The position numbers and the translations under genes were made by a program. A stretch of 24,068 nt of DNA from DATAFF01 sp044870245 (GTDB lineage Bacteria; Pseudomonadota; Alphaproteobacteria; Rhizobiales; Aestuariivirgaceae), in NCBI GenBank assembly GCA_044870245.1, contig JBIOYR010000028.1, forward strand, positions 1 to 24,068. Direction: 5' to 3'. The notes beneath the pieces were generated by a model, which was not told where the DNA came from, ran no database searches, and saw only the letters and a program-made list of their open reading frames with translations. Of this stretch, positions 15,701-22,600 are shown piece after piece (within the stretch, counting starts at the first letter, position 1; every line of letters begins with the position of its first letter).

Positions 15701-16286
15701 AGCAGCCGGAGTAGCGCGACATTGCGATGCCGAGCTGGCCGTAATCGAGGATCTCCTGGACGCCGGCGGGACTGAGCACCGGCATCATGGCATCGACCAG
15801 GGCGAACTCGCTCTGATGCGGCACCGTCGAGGACTCGGCGCCATGGTCGTCGCCCATCAGCAGCAGCACGCCGCCATGCTTGGAAGTCCCGGCGGCATTG
15901 GCATGGCGGAACACGTCGCCGCAGCGGTCGACGCCTGGACCCTTGCCGTACCACATGCCGAAGACGCCGTCATAGGCCCCCTCGCCGCGCATCTCGGCCT
16001 GCTGGGTGCCCCACAGCGCGGTCGCCGCAAGGTCCTCGTTGAGCCCCGGCACGAAAACGATGTGATGGGGATCGAGAAGCTTCTTCGCCCGCTCGAACTG
16101 CTGGTCGAGGCCACCGAGCGGCGAGCCGCGATAGCCGCTGACATAGCCGGCGGTGTTGAGCCCTTGGGCCTCGTCGCGGGCCTTCTGCATCAGCATCAGG
16201 CGGACCAGCGCCTGAATGCCGGAAAGAAAGACCAGCGATTTGCCAAGGTCGTATTTGTCGTTAAGGCTGACGGTCTTCAGCGTCAT
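12795..16286 (-). CDS. Fused indolepyruvate-type 2-oxoacid:ferredoxin oxidoreductase
   Basis: 1163 residues joining IorA-like and IorB-like parts in one chain. The N-terminal pyrimidine-binding domain holds GYRGSPLGGLD (about residue 50); the thiamine diphosphate motif begins at Gly496-Asp497-Gly498 and runs to the YND region. A cysteine-rich linker has Cys634, 637, 640, 646 and Cys667, 673, 678, and the gamma domain begins near ILVTGIGGTGVVTVGHILG. The family converts aryl or branched 2-oxo acids to acyl-CoA plus CO2, reducing a low-potential carrier. The ATG at 16286 has AGGAAG seven bases upstream. It lies behind an acyl-CoA dehydrogenase gene with a 216-base gap and may have its own promoter. 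Substrate (indolepyruvate, phenylpyruvate or branched) is not readable from sequence. Confidence 0.92.
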   Translation of the reverse strand: MTLKTVSLNDKYDLGKSLVFLSGIQALVRLMLMQKARDEAQGLNTAGYVSGYRGSPLGGLDQQFERAKKLLDPHHIVFVPGLNEDLAATALWGTQQAEMRGEGAYDGVFGMWYGKGPGVDRCGDVFRHANAAGTSKHGGVLLLMGDDHGAESSTVPHQSEFALVDAMMPVLSPAGVQEILDYGQLGIAMSRYSGCWVGLKCMHDTVESTAIIDGSLDRLTIAYPQDFKMPEGGLNIRPRDDRFEQERRLHLHKRFAAVAFARANHIDRIVFSGGTAPKIGIISTGKSYLDLRQALDELGIDEVEANRLGLRLLKIGLVWPLDPKIVAEFADGLDLLIVVEEKRSLLETQLREQLCNSPHPPMVIGKKDEAGNHLFPAFGTLEPNQIALAIGERLLAPGPNPRIAERMGEILAVMAGLSNAPDLASRIPYFCAGCPHNSSTVVPEGGRGYAGIGCHWMVQFIPSRNTEGATHMGGEGANWIGEARFSTRKHVFQNLGDGTYVHSGTLALRAAIAAGVNVTYKILYNDAVAMTGGQHMDARLNPAIIAEQVRAEGVSRIAVVSDEPDKYPPDAGFPPGVTFHHRDDLQALQKELMDVPGVSVLIYDQTCAAEKRRRRKRGEYPDPNRRVFINELVCEGCGDCGVKSNCVAIQPVETPFGRKRQIDQSVCNKDYSCLKGFCPSFVTVEGGELVKGLQIAKLPGETTIFPVLPEPELPALDRPWSILVTGIGGTGVVTVGHILGMAAHLEGKGSGIIDMAGLSQKNGAVVTHLKLARRPEDIATIRIAAGGADLILGCDLVTSASERVLAAASRSRTSAIVNAHQTMPAQFTGNPDFKIPADEMRLQIEARTRADGATFIDSSAIATALLGDSIAANLFTLGFAWQKGLVPLSAAAIEQAIELNGVSVKMNLQAFLWGRRAAHDRSAVEAVIAAAAGPDPETGPETLSEMVERRVAFLKAYQSGRYAKAYKAFVEKVIAAETALDPSSQILSKAVARYLFKLMAYKDEYEVARLYTDGTFAAELARKFKGPYRLSFHLAPPLLAKRDPATGHLRKQAFGPWMMSAFKLLARFRRLRGTPFDIFGYSEERKKERALIGEYRRRIDELLAGLTTRNLPLAAEIAAIPERIRGYGHVKDRHLKEAEEQQAALLARWRDGDADTATRIAAE

Positions 16287-16502
16287 CGCAGCGCTTCCTG
16301 GGCCAACCGGCCTGTCGCCTGAGTTTCACGTCGAATGTGGTAACGGACCGAACGCGCCGCAACGGCGGAGGTCGGCGGAAATTGGCACAGCAGGCGCCGC
16401 TCCACAACGTGTCAGAGCGGGCCCTCCAAGGAACGCAACGAGCTGGTGCCGGCGGTTGGTGATCGGGCAATGTTACGCCTGCACAGCGTCCGGGCCGCAA
16501 TT
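16287..16502. other. 216-bp gap upstream of the oxidoreductase gene
   Basis: Both flanking genes read on the minus strand. Apart from the ribosome-binding AGGAAG (plus-strand coordinates 16294-16299) I find only a small five-bp hairpin, CGCCG/CGGCG at 16355-16359 and 16363-16367. No T-rich terminator after the acyl-CoA dehydrogenase gene and no convincing -35/-10 pair were found. No open frame in it looks like a gene. Confidence 0.5.
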
Positions 16503-17711
16503 TCATTGCTCGCCCCACCGCCAGAAACCGTCGCCGAGCTTGTCATAGGCGCGGAACAGCAGCATGCGATGGACTTCCGAGGCACCGTCGACGAGCTTGG
16601 CAGCCCGGGCATAGCGGTAGATCCATTCGACCGGCGTGTCCTTGGAATAGCCGCGGGCGCCGAGCAGCTGCAGCGCGACATCGGCGGCCTGGTTCAAGGT
16701 GTCGGCCATGTGCAGCTTGGCCATCGACACCTCCTTCTGCGCATGGCTGCCGGAATCGAGGCACCAGGCGGCATGCATGGTGAGGAGGCGGCCGACCTGG
16801 ATGTTCTTGGCGGCCTCGCCCAGCATCATCTGCACCGATTCATGCTCGGCAAGGCGCATGCCGAAGGCGCGGCGCTCCTTGACATTGGCGGCGGCGATCT
16901 CGAGGCAGCGCTTGGCAAGGCCGAGCCAGCGCATGCAATGGGTGAGGCGGGCGGGGCCCAAGCGAATCTGGGTGATCCTGAGACCGTCCCCCTCCTCCAT
17001 CAGGCGGTGCTCGTCGGGGATCTCGAGGCCATCGAACGCGAGCTCGCACACCCCGCCATGCTCCTCGGGACCCATATTGGCGATGCGCCGCACGATCCGC
17101 CAGCCGGGATCGTCGCGGTGGAACAGGAAGGCGGAAAGACCGCGGCGCGGATCATCGGAGGTGCGGGCGATCAGGATGAAGTGGCTGGCGACGGCGGCAC
17201 CCGAGATGAACCATTTGCGGCCGGAGATCACATAGCGGTCGTTGCGCCGCTCGGCGCGGGTCAGCATCATGCCGCCGGGATCGGAGCCCGAGCCCGGGCT
17301 TGGCTCGGTCATGACGAAGGCGGAGCGGACCTTGCCGTCGATGATCGGCTGCAGCCAGCGATCCTTGAGGGCGTCGGTCGGCAGCACCTTGTTCAGGAGG
17401 CTCATGTTGCCGTCGTCCGGCGCCTGGCAGTTGAGGCAGACCGGACCGAAGATCGAGCGGTTGGCCTCCTCGTAGAAGGCGGCCCAGCCGGTGATCGGCA
17501 GACCGAGGCCGCCGCGCTCGCGCGGCATTTGCGGGGCGTAGAGGCCGGCCTTGCGGGCGCGCTCGCGCATCGCATCGCATAGCTCGATGCGGATATTGTC
17601 ATATTGATCGTAATTGGCGCGGTCCTGCTCCAGCGGCATGATCTCGCGCTCGATGAATCCGCGGACCCTGGCGCACAGATCGGCGATATCGGGGGGCAAA
17701 GTGAAGTCCAT
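16503..17711 (-). CDS. Acyl-CoA dehydrogenase family protein
   Basis: 402 residues, normal for the family. FAD and substrate signatures are AFVMTEPSPGSGSDPGG (about residues 131-147), RKWFISGA and RRAFGMRLAEHESVQ, and the C-terminal ARAAKLVDGASEVHRML. These flavoenzymes make an alpha-beta double bond in an acyl-CoA and pass electrons to ETF. At the place where medium-chain enzymes carry the catalytic glutamate (Y-E-G-T) this protein has Asp375 in V-D-G-A, as seen in the CaiA/ACAD10-11-like branch. The ATG at 17711 is three bases after the stop of the short-chain dehydrogenase gene, so the two are co-transcribed. The acyl-CoA substrate is unknown; it may come from the downstream 2-oxoacid oxidoreductase. 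Confidence 0.92.
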   Translation of the reverse strand: MDFTLPPDIADLCARVRGFIEREIMPLEQDRANYDQYDNIRIELCDAMRERARKAGLYAPQMPRERGGLGLPITGWAAFYEEANRSIFGPVCLNCQAPDDGNMSLLNKVLPTDALKDRWLQPIIDGKVRSAFVMTEPSPGSGSDPGGMMLTRAERRNDRYVISGRKWFISGAAVASHFILIARTSDDPRRGLSAFLFHRDDPGWRIVRRIANMGPEEHGGVCELAFDGLEIPDEHRLMEEGDGLRITQIRLGPARLTHCMRWLGLAKRCLEIAAANVKERRAFGMRLAEHESVQMMLGEAAKNIQVGRLLTMHAAWCLDSGSHAQKEVSMAKLHMADTLNQAADVALQLLGARGYSKDTPVEWIYRYARAAKLVDGASEVHRMLLFRAYDKLGDGFWRWGEQ

Positions 17712-17714
17712 GCT

Positions 17715-18509
17715 CTATCCCATGCTCAGCATGTGGCCGCCATCGACCACCACGGTCGAGCCGGTCATGAAGCCGGAGGCCCGGCGCGATGCCAGGAGCA
17801 GCAAGGTGCCGTCGAGATCGCTCAGCTCGCCGGTGCGCCGCTGCGGGATGCGCTGCCGCATGGCTTCACCGGCCGGGGAGGAGAAGAACTGCTCGTTCAT
17901 CTCGGTGACGATGTAGCCGGGCGCGATGGCATTCACCCTGATGCCGTAGCGTGCGAGATCAAGGGCGAGGGCGCAGGTCATCTGCACGACGCCGGCCTTG
18001 GCCACGGCATAGGGCGCGAGATGCGCCCCGACGCGGAAGCCGAGGATCGAGGCGATATTGACGATGGCACCCGGCTTGCCGGCGCTCACCAAGCGGCGGG
18101 CGGCCTCCTGAGCGGTGAACCACACGCCATCGAGATTGACCGCCATGAGGGCGCGCCAATCGTCCTCGCTGAGCGCGAGGCCGGGCTTCAGGCTGCCGGA
18201 GATGCCGGCATTGTTGACGAGCAAGGTGACCGTGCCGAAGGCTTGCTCGGCGGCATCGAAGGCCTCGGCGATGCGCGCGCGGTCGGTGACATCGAGCGCG
18301 ACGCCATGGCTCCTGCCGCCGCCGGCGGCGATCTCCCCAGCCAATTCGTCGAGCCGCTCGCGGCGGCGGGCGGCCAGGACGACGCTCGCGCCATGGGCAG
18401 CGAGCACCTTGGCGAAGCGGCGGCCAAGGCCGGAGGAGGCGCCGGTGACCAGCGCCACCTCGCCGGTCAGATCGAAGAGCTGCTCTGCCCTGGTGACGGT
18501 GTCCTGCAT
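17715..18509 (-). CDS. Short-chain dehydrogenase/reductase
   Basis: 264 residues from the ATG. The classical SDR elements are present: the cofactor loop TGASSGLG at 22-29, NNAG at 99-102, Asn125, Ser154, Tyr167 and Lys171 (YAVAK), and the closing GSTVVVDGGHMLSMG. Arg/Ala after the second strand (AARRRER) suggests NADP or NAD with Arg contacts and does not settle which. A 3-hydroxyacyl-CoA or similar hydroxy compound would suit its place before an acyl-CoA dehydrogenase, but the substrate is not known. The ATG at 18509 is preceded by GAGGA three bases upstream. The frame opens at a GTG at 18533 without a ribosome-binding site, so I did not use it. Confidence 0.9.
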   Translation of the reverse strand: MQDTVTRAEQLFDLTGEVALVTGASSGLGRRFAKVLAAHGASVVLAARRRERLDELAGEIAAGGGRSHGVALDVTDRARIAEAFDAAEQAFGTVTLLVNNAGISGSLKPGLALSEDDWRALMAVNLDGVWFTAQEAARRLVSAGKPGAIVNIASILGFRVGAHLAPYAVAKAGVVQMTCALALDLARYGIRVNAIAPGYIVTEMNEQFFSSPAGEAMRQRIPQRRTGELSDLDGTLLLLASRRASGFMTGSTVVVDGGHMLSMG

Positions 18510-18566
18510 CCTTCCTCGCTGTCGCGCGGCCACCCGATTGGGGCTGGCATGTGTCTTGGCCTTGCC

Positions 18567-18595
18567 TCTATAGTCGAAAAGCCCTTCCGGCCCAA
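18567..18595 (-). promoter_or_regulatory. Putative promoter of the SDR/acyl-CoA dehydrogenase genes
   Basis: On the minus strand TTGGGC (18590-18595) is followed after 17 bases by TATAGA (18567-18572), with three and four consensus matches. The TATAG core is shared with a TATAGT on the plus strand (18569-18574) that could serve dctQ, though no fitting -35 was found there. This is the only AT-rich spot in the divergent gap 18510-18648. Confidence 0.3.
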
Positions 18596-18648
18596 GTCGC
18601 CGGGGCTCGGGACAGAGCGGCGTTCGAGCATGCTCCAGGGGGACCCGC

Positions 18649-19188
18649 GTGAAAGTTCTGCTGTCATTCAGCCGTGGCGTCGACCGGCTGTCCGTGTGGA
18701 TCGGTCAGGTGGCATCGCTCGCCATGCTGGCGGCCTGCGTGGTGAGCTGCGGCAATGCGCTCTCCCGCTACAGCCTGAGCATCACCTCGAATTTCTGGCT
18801 GGAGATCCAGTGGTACCTGTTCGGGGCGATGTTCATGCTCGGCGCCGCCTATACGCTGAAGCTCAACGAGCATGTGCGGGTGGACCTGGTTTATGGCCTG
18901 CTCAAGCCGCGGACGCGACTCGTCGTCGACATTCTGGGCACCCTGCTCTTCCTGATCCCGACCTGCCTGGTCGGTGGCTGGCTGACCTTCTGGTTCTTCT
19001 GGGACTCTTGGGCGACCGGCGAGCAGGCAGCCAATGCCGTCGGGCTGCCGCGCTGGCCGGCCAAGCTCATGTTCCCGCTCGGCTTCGGCCTCCTGCTGCT
19101 GCAGGCGATCTCGGAGCTGATCAAGAGGTTCGAGGCGCTGACCGGCCATCTCGCCTTCGACACCTCCTATGAGAAGCCGGTGCAGTGA
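18649..19188 (+). CDS. dctQ: TRAP transporter small membrane subunit (DctQ type)
   Basis: 179 residues with four hydrophobic segments at roughly 17-38, 50-68, 88-115 and 135-155, the layout of TRAP DctQ proteins. The family pattern NFWLEIQWYLFGAMFMLGAAYTL runs through segment two, with the conserved E-x-x-W. It sits in the inner membrane with DctM and is needed for sodium-driven uptake by the system. The GTG at 18649 was chosen because AGGGGGA (18637-18643) ends five bases upstream. Its stop overlaps or nearly touches the dctM start, so the two are translated together. Confidence 0.9.
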   Translation: MKVLLSFSRGVDRLSVWIGQVASLAMLAACVVSCGNALSRYSLSITSNFWLEIQWYLFGAMFMLGAAYTLKLNEHVRVDLVYGLLKPRTRLVVDILGTLLFLIPTCLVGGWLTFWFFWDSWATGEQAANAVGLPRWPAKLMFPLGFGLLLLQAISELIKRFEALTGHLAFDTSYEKPVQ

Positions 19189-20600
19189 CGATGGAGCCGA
19201 TCACCATCGCTCCCTACATGTTCGCCGCCCTCGTGCTGTTCCTGCTGATCGGCTATCCGGTGGCGTTCTCGCTGGCCGCGGTCGGTCTCGCCTTTGCGTT
19301 TTTCGGCATCGAGACGGGCCTGCTCGAGCCGAGCTTTCTCAACACCATTCCGCTCCGGCTGTTCGGCATCATGTCGAACGATCTCCTGCTGGCCATTCCA
19401 TTCTTCACGCTGATGGGAGCGATCCTCGAGCGTTCGCGGCTCGCCGAGGACATGATCGAAGGCTTCGGCCAGCTGTTCGGGCCGGTGCGCGGCGGCCTCG
19501 CCTACGCGGTGATCCTGGTCGGGGCGATCCTCGGGGCAATCACCGGAACGGTCGCGGCGTCGGTCATCGCCATGGCGCTGATCGCGCTGCCGGTGATGAT
19601 GCGCTATGGCTACGACATGCGGCTCGCCACCGGCGTCATCGCCGCCTCGGGAACGATCACCCAGCTCATCCCGCCGGCCCTGGTGCTGGTGGTGCTCGCC
19701 GATCAGCTCGGCAGGTCGGTCGGCGACATGTATCGCGGGGCGATCGGCGCCAGCATCGTGCAGGTGGTGCTGTTCTGCCTCTACATTATGTTCGTCAGCC
19801 TGTGGCGACCGGCAGCGGTGCCGGCGCTGCCGCAGGAAGCGCGCACGCTCGGCGGCATGGCGCTCGCCTGGAAGCTGGTGCGCGGCATGGTGCCGTCGCT
19901 CGCCCTCATCTTCGTCGTGCTCGGCACGATCCTGCTCGGCCTCGCGACGCCGACCGAGTCGGGCGCCATGGGCGTGGCGGGAGCGCTGCTGCTCGCCATC
20001 GCCAACCGGCGCTTGAGCCTTCAGGAGTTCTGGCGGGCGGTCGACACGACGACGCGGATCTCGACGATGGTGGTGTTCATCCTCATCGGCTCGACGATCT
20101 TCTCGTCGATCTTCCAAGGCTTCTATGGCGGGGTGTGGCTCGAGCAGCTGCTCGTTTCGCTGCCCGGCGGTCAGATCGGCTTTCTGGTGTTCGTCAATGT
20201 CTTCGTGTTCATCCTCGCCTTCTTTCTCGACTTCTTCGAGATCGCCTTCATCATCATTCCGCTGCTGGCGCCGGTGGCCGAGAAGCTCGGCATCGACCTC
20301 ATCTGGTTCGGCATCCTGATCGGCGCCAACATGCAGACCTCGTTCATGCATCCGCCATTCGGCTTCGCGCTGTTCTATCTGCGCGGCGTGGCGCCGGAAG
20401 AGGTGAAGACCAACGACATCTATGTCGGGGCCATCCCGTGGGTCGGCCTGCAGCTGGTGCTGGTGGTGATCCTGATCTTCTTCCCGGGGATCGTGACGGC
20501 CTTCCTCGATCACGGGCCGAAGGTCGACCCGAGCCAGATCCAGGAGCTCGACATTCCCTCGCTCGAGGATCTTCCGGTGCCGCAGCTCTCGCCGCAGTAG
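19185..20600 (+). CDS. dctM: TRAP transporter large membrane subunit (DctM type)
   Basis: 471 residues, strongly hydrophobic, with the repeated membrane segments of DctM proteins. The segments GAILGAITGTVAASVIAMAL and ATPTESGAMGVAGALLLA are core motifs of the family. It is the transport channel of a secondary, substrate-binding-protein-dependent importer. The GTG at 19185 overlaps the dctQ stop by four bases and has GAGAAG eight bases upstream; an ATG at 19191 in the same frame is an almost equal alternative that would give 469 residues. The C-terminal tail after the last membrane segment is hydrophilic and acidic. The stop codon touches the stop of the convergent binding-protein gene. Confidence 0.92.
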   Translation: MTMEPITIAPYMFAALVLFLLIGYPVAFSLAAVGLAFAFFGIETGLLEPSFLNTIPLRLFGIMSNDLLLAIPFFTLMGAILERSRLAEDMIEGFGQLFGPVRGGLAYAVILVGAILGAITGTVAASVIAMALIALPVMMRYGYDMRLATGVIAASGTITQLIPPALVLVVLADQLGRSVGDMYRGAIGASIVQVVLFCLYIMFVSLWRPAAVPALPQEARTLGGMALAWKLVRGMVPSLALIFVVLGTILLGLATPTESGAMGVAGALLLAIANRRLSLQEFWRAVDTTTRISTMVVFILIGSTIFSSIFQGFYGGVWLEQLLVSLPGGQIGFLVFVNVFVFILAFFLDFFEIAFIIIPLLAPVAEKLGIDLIWFGILIGANMQTSFMHPPFGFALFYLRGVAPEEVKTNDIYVGAIPWVGLQLVLVVILIFFPGIVTAFLDHGPKVDPSQIQELDIPSLEDLPVPQLSPQ

Positions 20601-21692
20601 TCAGCCCTTGGGGCGGGTGCGGATCTGGAAATTGTCGAAGGAGTATTCGCAGACCTGGAACCAGAGATATTCGTTATTGCGATAGGCCATATAGGCGTCG
20701 TGCATCTTCTTGAACTCGGCATTCTGGCTGCCGATCTCGGCATAGAGCTCGTTGGCGGCCTTGAGACAGGCTTCCATGACGTCGGGCGGGAACGGGCGCA
20801 GCTTGGTGCCGCTGGCGACCAGGCTCTTGATCGCCGGCGGGTTCAGATTGTCGTAGCGCGCCAGCATCTCGAGATTGGCGGCGGCGGCCGCCGAGGTGAT
20901 GAGCGACTGATAGCTCTTCGGCAAGGCATGCCATTTGTCGAGATTGACGAAGAAATGGATGGTCGGGCCGCCCTCCCACCAGCCGGGATAATAGTAATAG
21001 GGCGCGACCTTGTTGAAGCCGAGCTTGGCATCGTCATAGGGGCCGACCCATTCGGTGGCATCGATCGTGCCCTTCTCCAGCGCCTGATAGATCTCGCCGC
21101 CGGCGATCTGCTGCGGCGACACGCCGAGCTTCTGCACCACCCGGCCGGCGAGGCCGGCGATGCGCATCTTGAGGCCGTTCAGATCGGCGACCGACTTGAT
21201 CTCGCGGCGGAACCAGCCGCCCATCTGGGCGCCGGTGTTGCCGCCCGGCAGCGAATAGAACCTGTATTTCTCGTAGAAGGCGTTGAGCAGGTCCTGGCCG
21301 CCGCCGAAATAGAGCCAGGCGTTCTGCTGGCGGGCATTCATGCCGAAGGGCACCGCGGTGCCGAAGGCGAAGGTCGGATCCTTGCCGACATAGTAATAGG
21401 ACGAGGTCTGGCACATCTCGACCGAGCCGTTGGTCACCGCATCGGCCGCCTGCAGGCCGGGGACGATCTCGTTCGGCGGGAAGATCTGGATGTGGAACCT
21501 GCCGTCGGTGGCTTCGGATATGGTCCGCGAGAAAGTCTCGGCGCTGGCGAAGATGGTGTCGAGATTTTTCGGGAAGGACGAGGTCAGGCGCCATTTCAGC
21601 ACCGGCTGCGACTGGGCGATGGCGGGGGCGGCGAGCATGCTCGAGCCGATTGCGCCGGCACCCGCCGATCGCACGAACTTCCTGCGGTCCAT
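20601..21692 (-). CDS. dctP: TRAP transporter substrate-binding protein (TakP-like)
   Basis: 363 residues. The N-terminus MDRRKFVRSAGAG resembles a twin-arginine signal (RRxF), with a cleavage site near AIAQ (residue 27), so the protein is periplasmic. The body closely follows TakP of Rhodobacter sphaeroides: FPKNLDTIF, EIVPGLQAADAV, GGNTGAQMGGWFRREI, MRIAG with Arg177, and TEWVGPYDD with Glu214 and Trp215. TakP binds 2-oxo acids such as pyruvate and 2-oxobutyrate with sodium, so 2-oxo or related hydroxy acids are the likely cargo. The ATG at 21692 is preceded by GAGAGGA. It is transcribed against dctQM, unlike the usual single TRAP operon, and so has its own promoter. Confidence 0.92.
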   Translation of the reverse strand: MDRRKFVRSAGAGAIGSSMLAAPAIAQSQPVLKWRLTSSFPKNLDTIFASAETFSRTISEATDGRFHIQIFPPNEIVPGLQAADAVTNGSVEMCQTSSYYYVGKDPTFAFGTAVPFGMNARQQNAWLYFGGGQDLLNAFYEKYRFYSLPGGNTGAQMGGWFRREIKSVADLNGLKMRIAGLAGRVVQKLGVSPQQIAGGEIYQALEKGTIDATEWVGPYDDAKLGFNKVAPYYYYPGWWEGGPTIHFFVNLDKWHALPKSYQSLITSAAAAANLEMLARYDNLNPPAIKSLVASGTKLRPFPPDVMEACLKAANELYAEIGSQNAEFKKMHDAYMAYRNNEYLWFQVCEYSFDNFQIRTRPKG

Positions 21693-21759
21693 CCTGTCGA
21701 TCCTCTCGCTATGGTGGCGCTACTTAAACGAAAGCCTTCATGATTGACAAGCAGCCCAG

Positions 21760-21795
21760 GCACCGGCACTCGGCATGGAAAACGGATGCCGGTGC
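21760..21795. promoter_or_regulatory. 9-bp inverted repeat upstream of the PuuD-like gene
   Basis: GCACCGGCA (21760-21768) is exactly complementary to TGCCGGTGC (21787-21795) across 18 bases. A competing shorter stem, CGGCAT (21771-21776) with ATGCCG (21786-21791), shares part of the right arm. A consensus -35 hexamer TTGACA lies just upstream at 21744-21749, but no good -10 follows at the right spacing. The repeat ends 16 bases before the start codon. It could be an operator or a leader-RNA switch; neither is shown. Confidence 0.45.
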
Positions 21796-21811
21796 AGCTA
21801 AGGTTGAGGCC

Positions 21812-22600
21812 ATGTCGATCACGAGCAGCGATGTCAATCCGCTGGTGGGTCTCCCTGCCGACACCTTCGAGGATCGGGGATTCACCTTCCACTCGATCGG
21901 CGACAAATATCTTCGCGCCGTGGCCGAGGTGGCGCGGTGCATTCCGGTGATGATCCCGGCGCTCGATGCCGATTTCGATCTCGATGGGCTGCTCGACCGG
22001 CTGGACGGGGTGGTGATGACCGGCGCGGTCTCGAACGTCCATCCGCCGCATTACGGGGCGGTGGCGACGGAGCGGCACGAGCCCTATGACCATCTGCGCG
22101 ACCGGCTGACCTTGAAGCTGATCGCCCAGGTGATCGAGCGCGGCATGCCGCTCCTGTGCATCTGCCGCGGTTTTCAGGAGCTCAATGTGGTGCTCGGCGG
22201 CACGCTCGCGACCGAGCTCCAGGATCTTCCCGGCCGCCTCGACCATCGGGCGCCCAAATCGGCCGACATCGCGGTGCGCTACGGTCCGGCCCATGCGGTG
22301 GCGGTGACCCCGGGAGGCCAGCTCGAGCAGATCCTCGGCAAGCGCGAGACCATGGTCAACACGGTCCACCGCCAGGGGATCGATGGGCTGGCGCCGCAGC
22401 TCGCGGTCGAGGCGACGGCCCCCGACGGGACCGTCGAGGCGGTGTCGGTCAAGGGTGCGCGCGGCTTCGCCATGGGGTTCCAGTGGCACCCCGAGTTCAA
22501 GGCCGCCGACAATCCCGACTCGGTGAAAATCTTCGAGGCGTTCGGCTCGGCAGCCCGCGCCTTCGCGGCGCGGCCGCGGAGCATGCGGCGGGCCTCCTGA
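21812..22600 (+). CDS. Gamma-glutamyl hydrolase, class I glutamine amidotransferase fold (PuuD-like)
   Basis: 262 residues, near the length of PuuD. The nucleophile is Cys118 in LLCICRGFQE, and the partners are His226 and Glu228 in GFQWHPEF. The MTGAVSNVHPPHYG segment (69-82) matches the substrate loop of the gamma-glutamyl-GABA hydrolase family. Family members cleave the gamma-glutamyl bond of compounds such as gamma-glutamyl-GABA, releasing glutamate; the fold lacks a synthetase partner domain. The ATG at 21812 was chosen over the ATG at 21740 because the 24 extra residues do not look like family sequence and cover an inverted repeat, and AAGG and GAGG lie just upstream. It might complete a pathway begun by the glutamine synthetase-like ligase at 5744-7111. 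Confidence 0.9.
   Translation: MSITSSDVNPLVGLPADTFEDRGFTFHSIGDKYLRAVAEVARCIPVMIPALDADFDLDGLLDRLDGVVMTGAVSNVHPPHYGAVATERHEPYDHLRDRLTLKLIAQVIERGMPLLCICRGFQELNVVLGGTLATELQDLPGRLDHRAPKSADIAVRYGPAHAVAVTPGGQLEQILGKRETMVNTVHRQGIDGLAPQLAVEATAPDGTVEAVSVKGARGFAMGFQWHPEFKAADNPDSVKIFEAFGSAARAFAARPRSMRRAS

Noticed and set aside
13983..16322. A 779-codon open frame on the plus strand inside the fused oxidoreductase gene
   Set aside because: It is antisense to a clear enzyme with intact motifs, and its translation has no family features.
18545..18560. Sigma-54-like promoter TGGCAT-N5-TTGGC upstream of dctQ
   Set aside because: The GC of the -12 element, which is nearly invariant, is replaced by GG, and no sigma-54 activator gene is near.
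19167..20513. A 448-codon minus-strand open frame opposite dctM, rich in His, Asp, Glu and Arg
   Set aside because: Its composition is what results from reading a hydrophobic membrane-protein gene on the other strand; no motif supports it.
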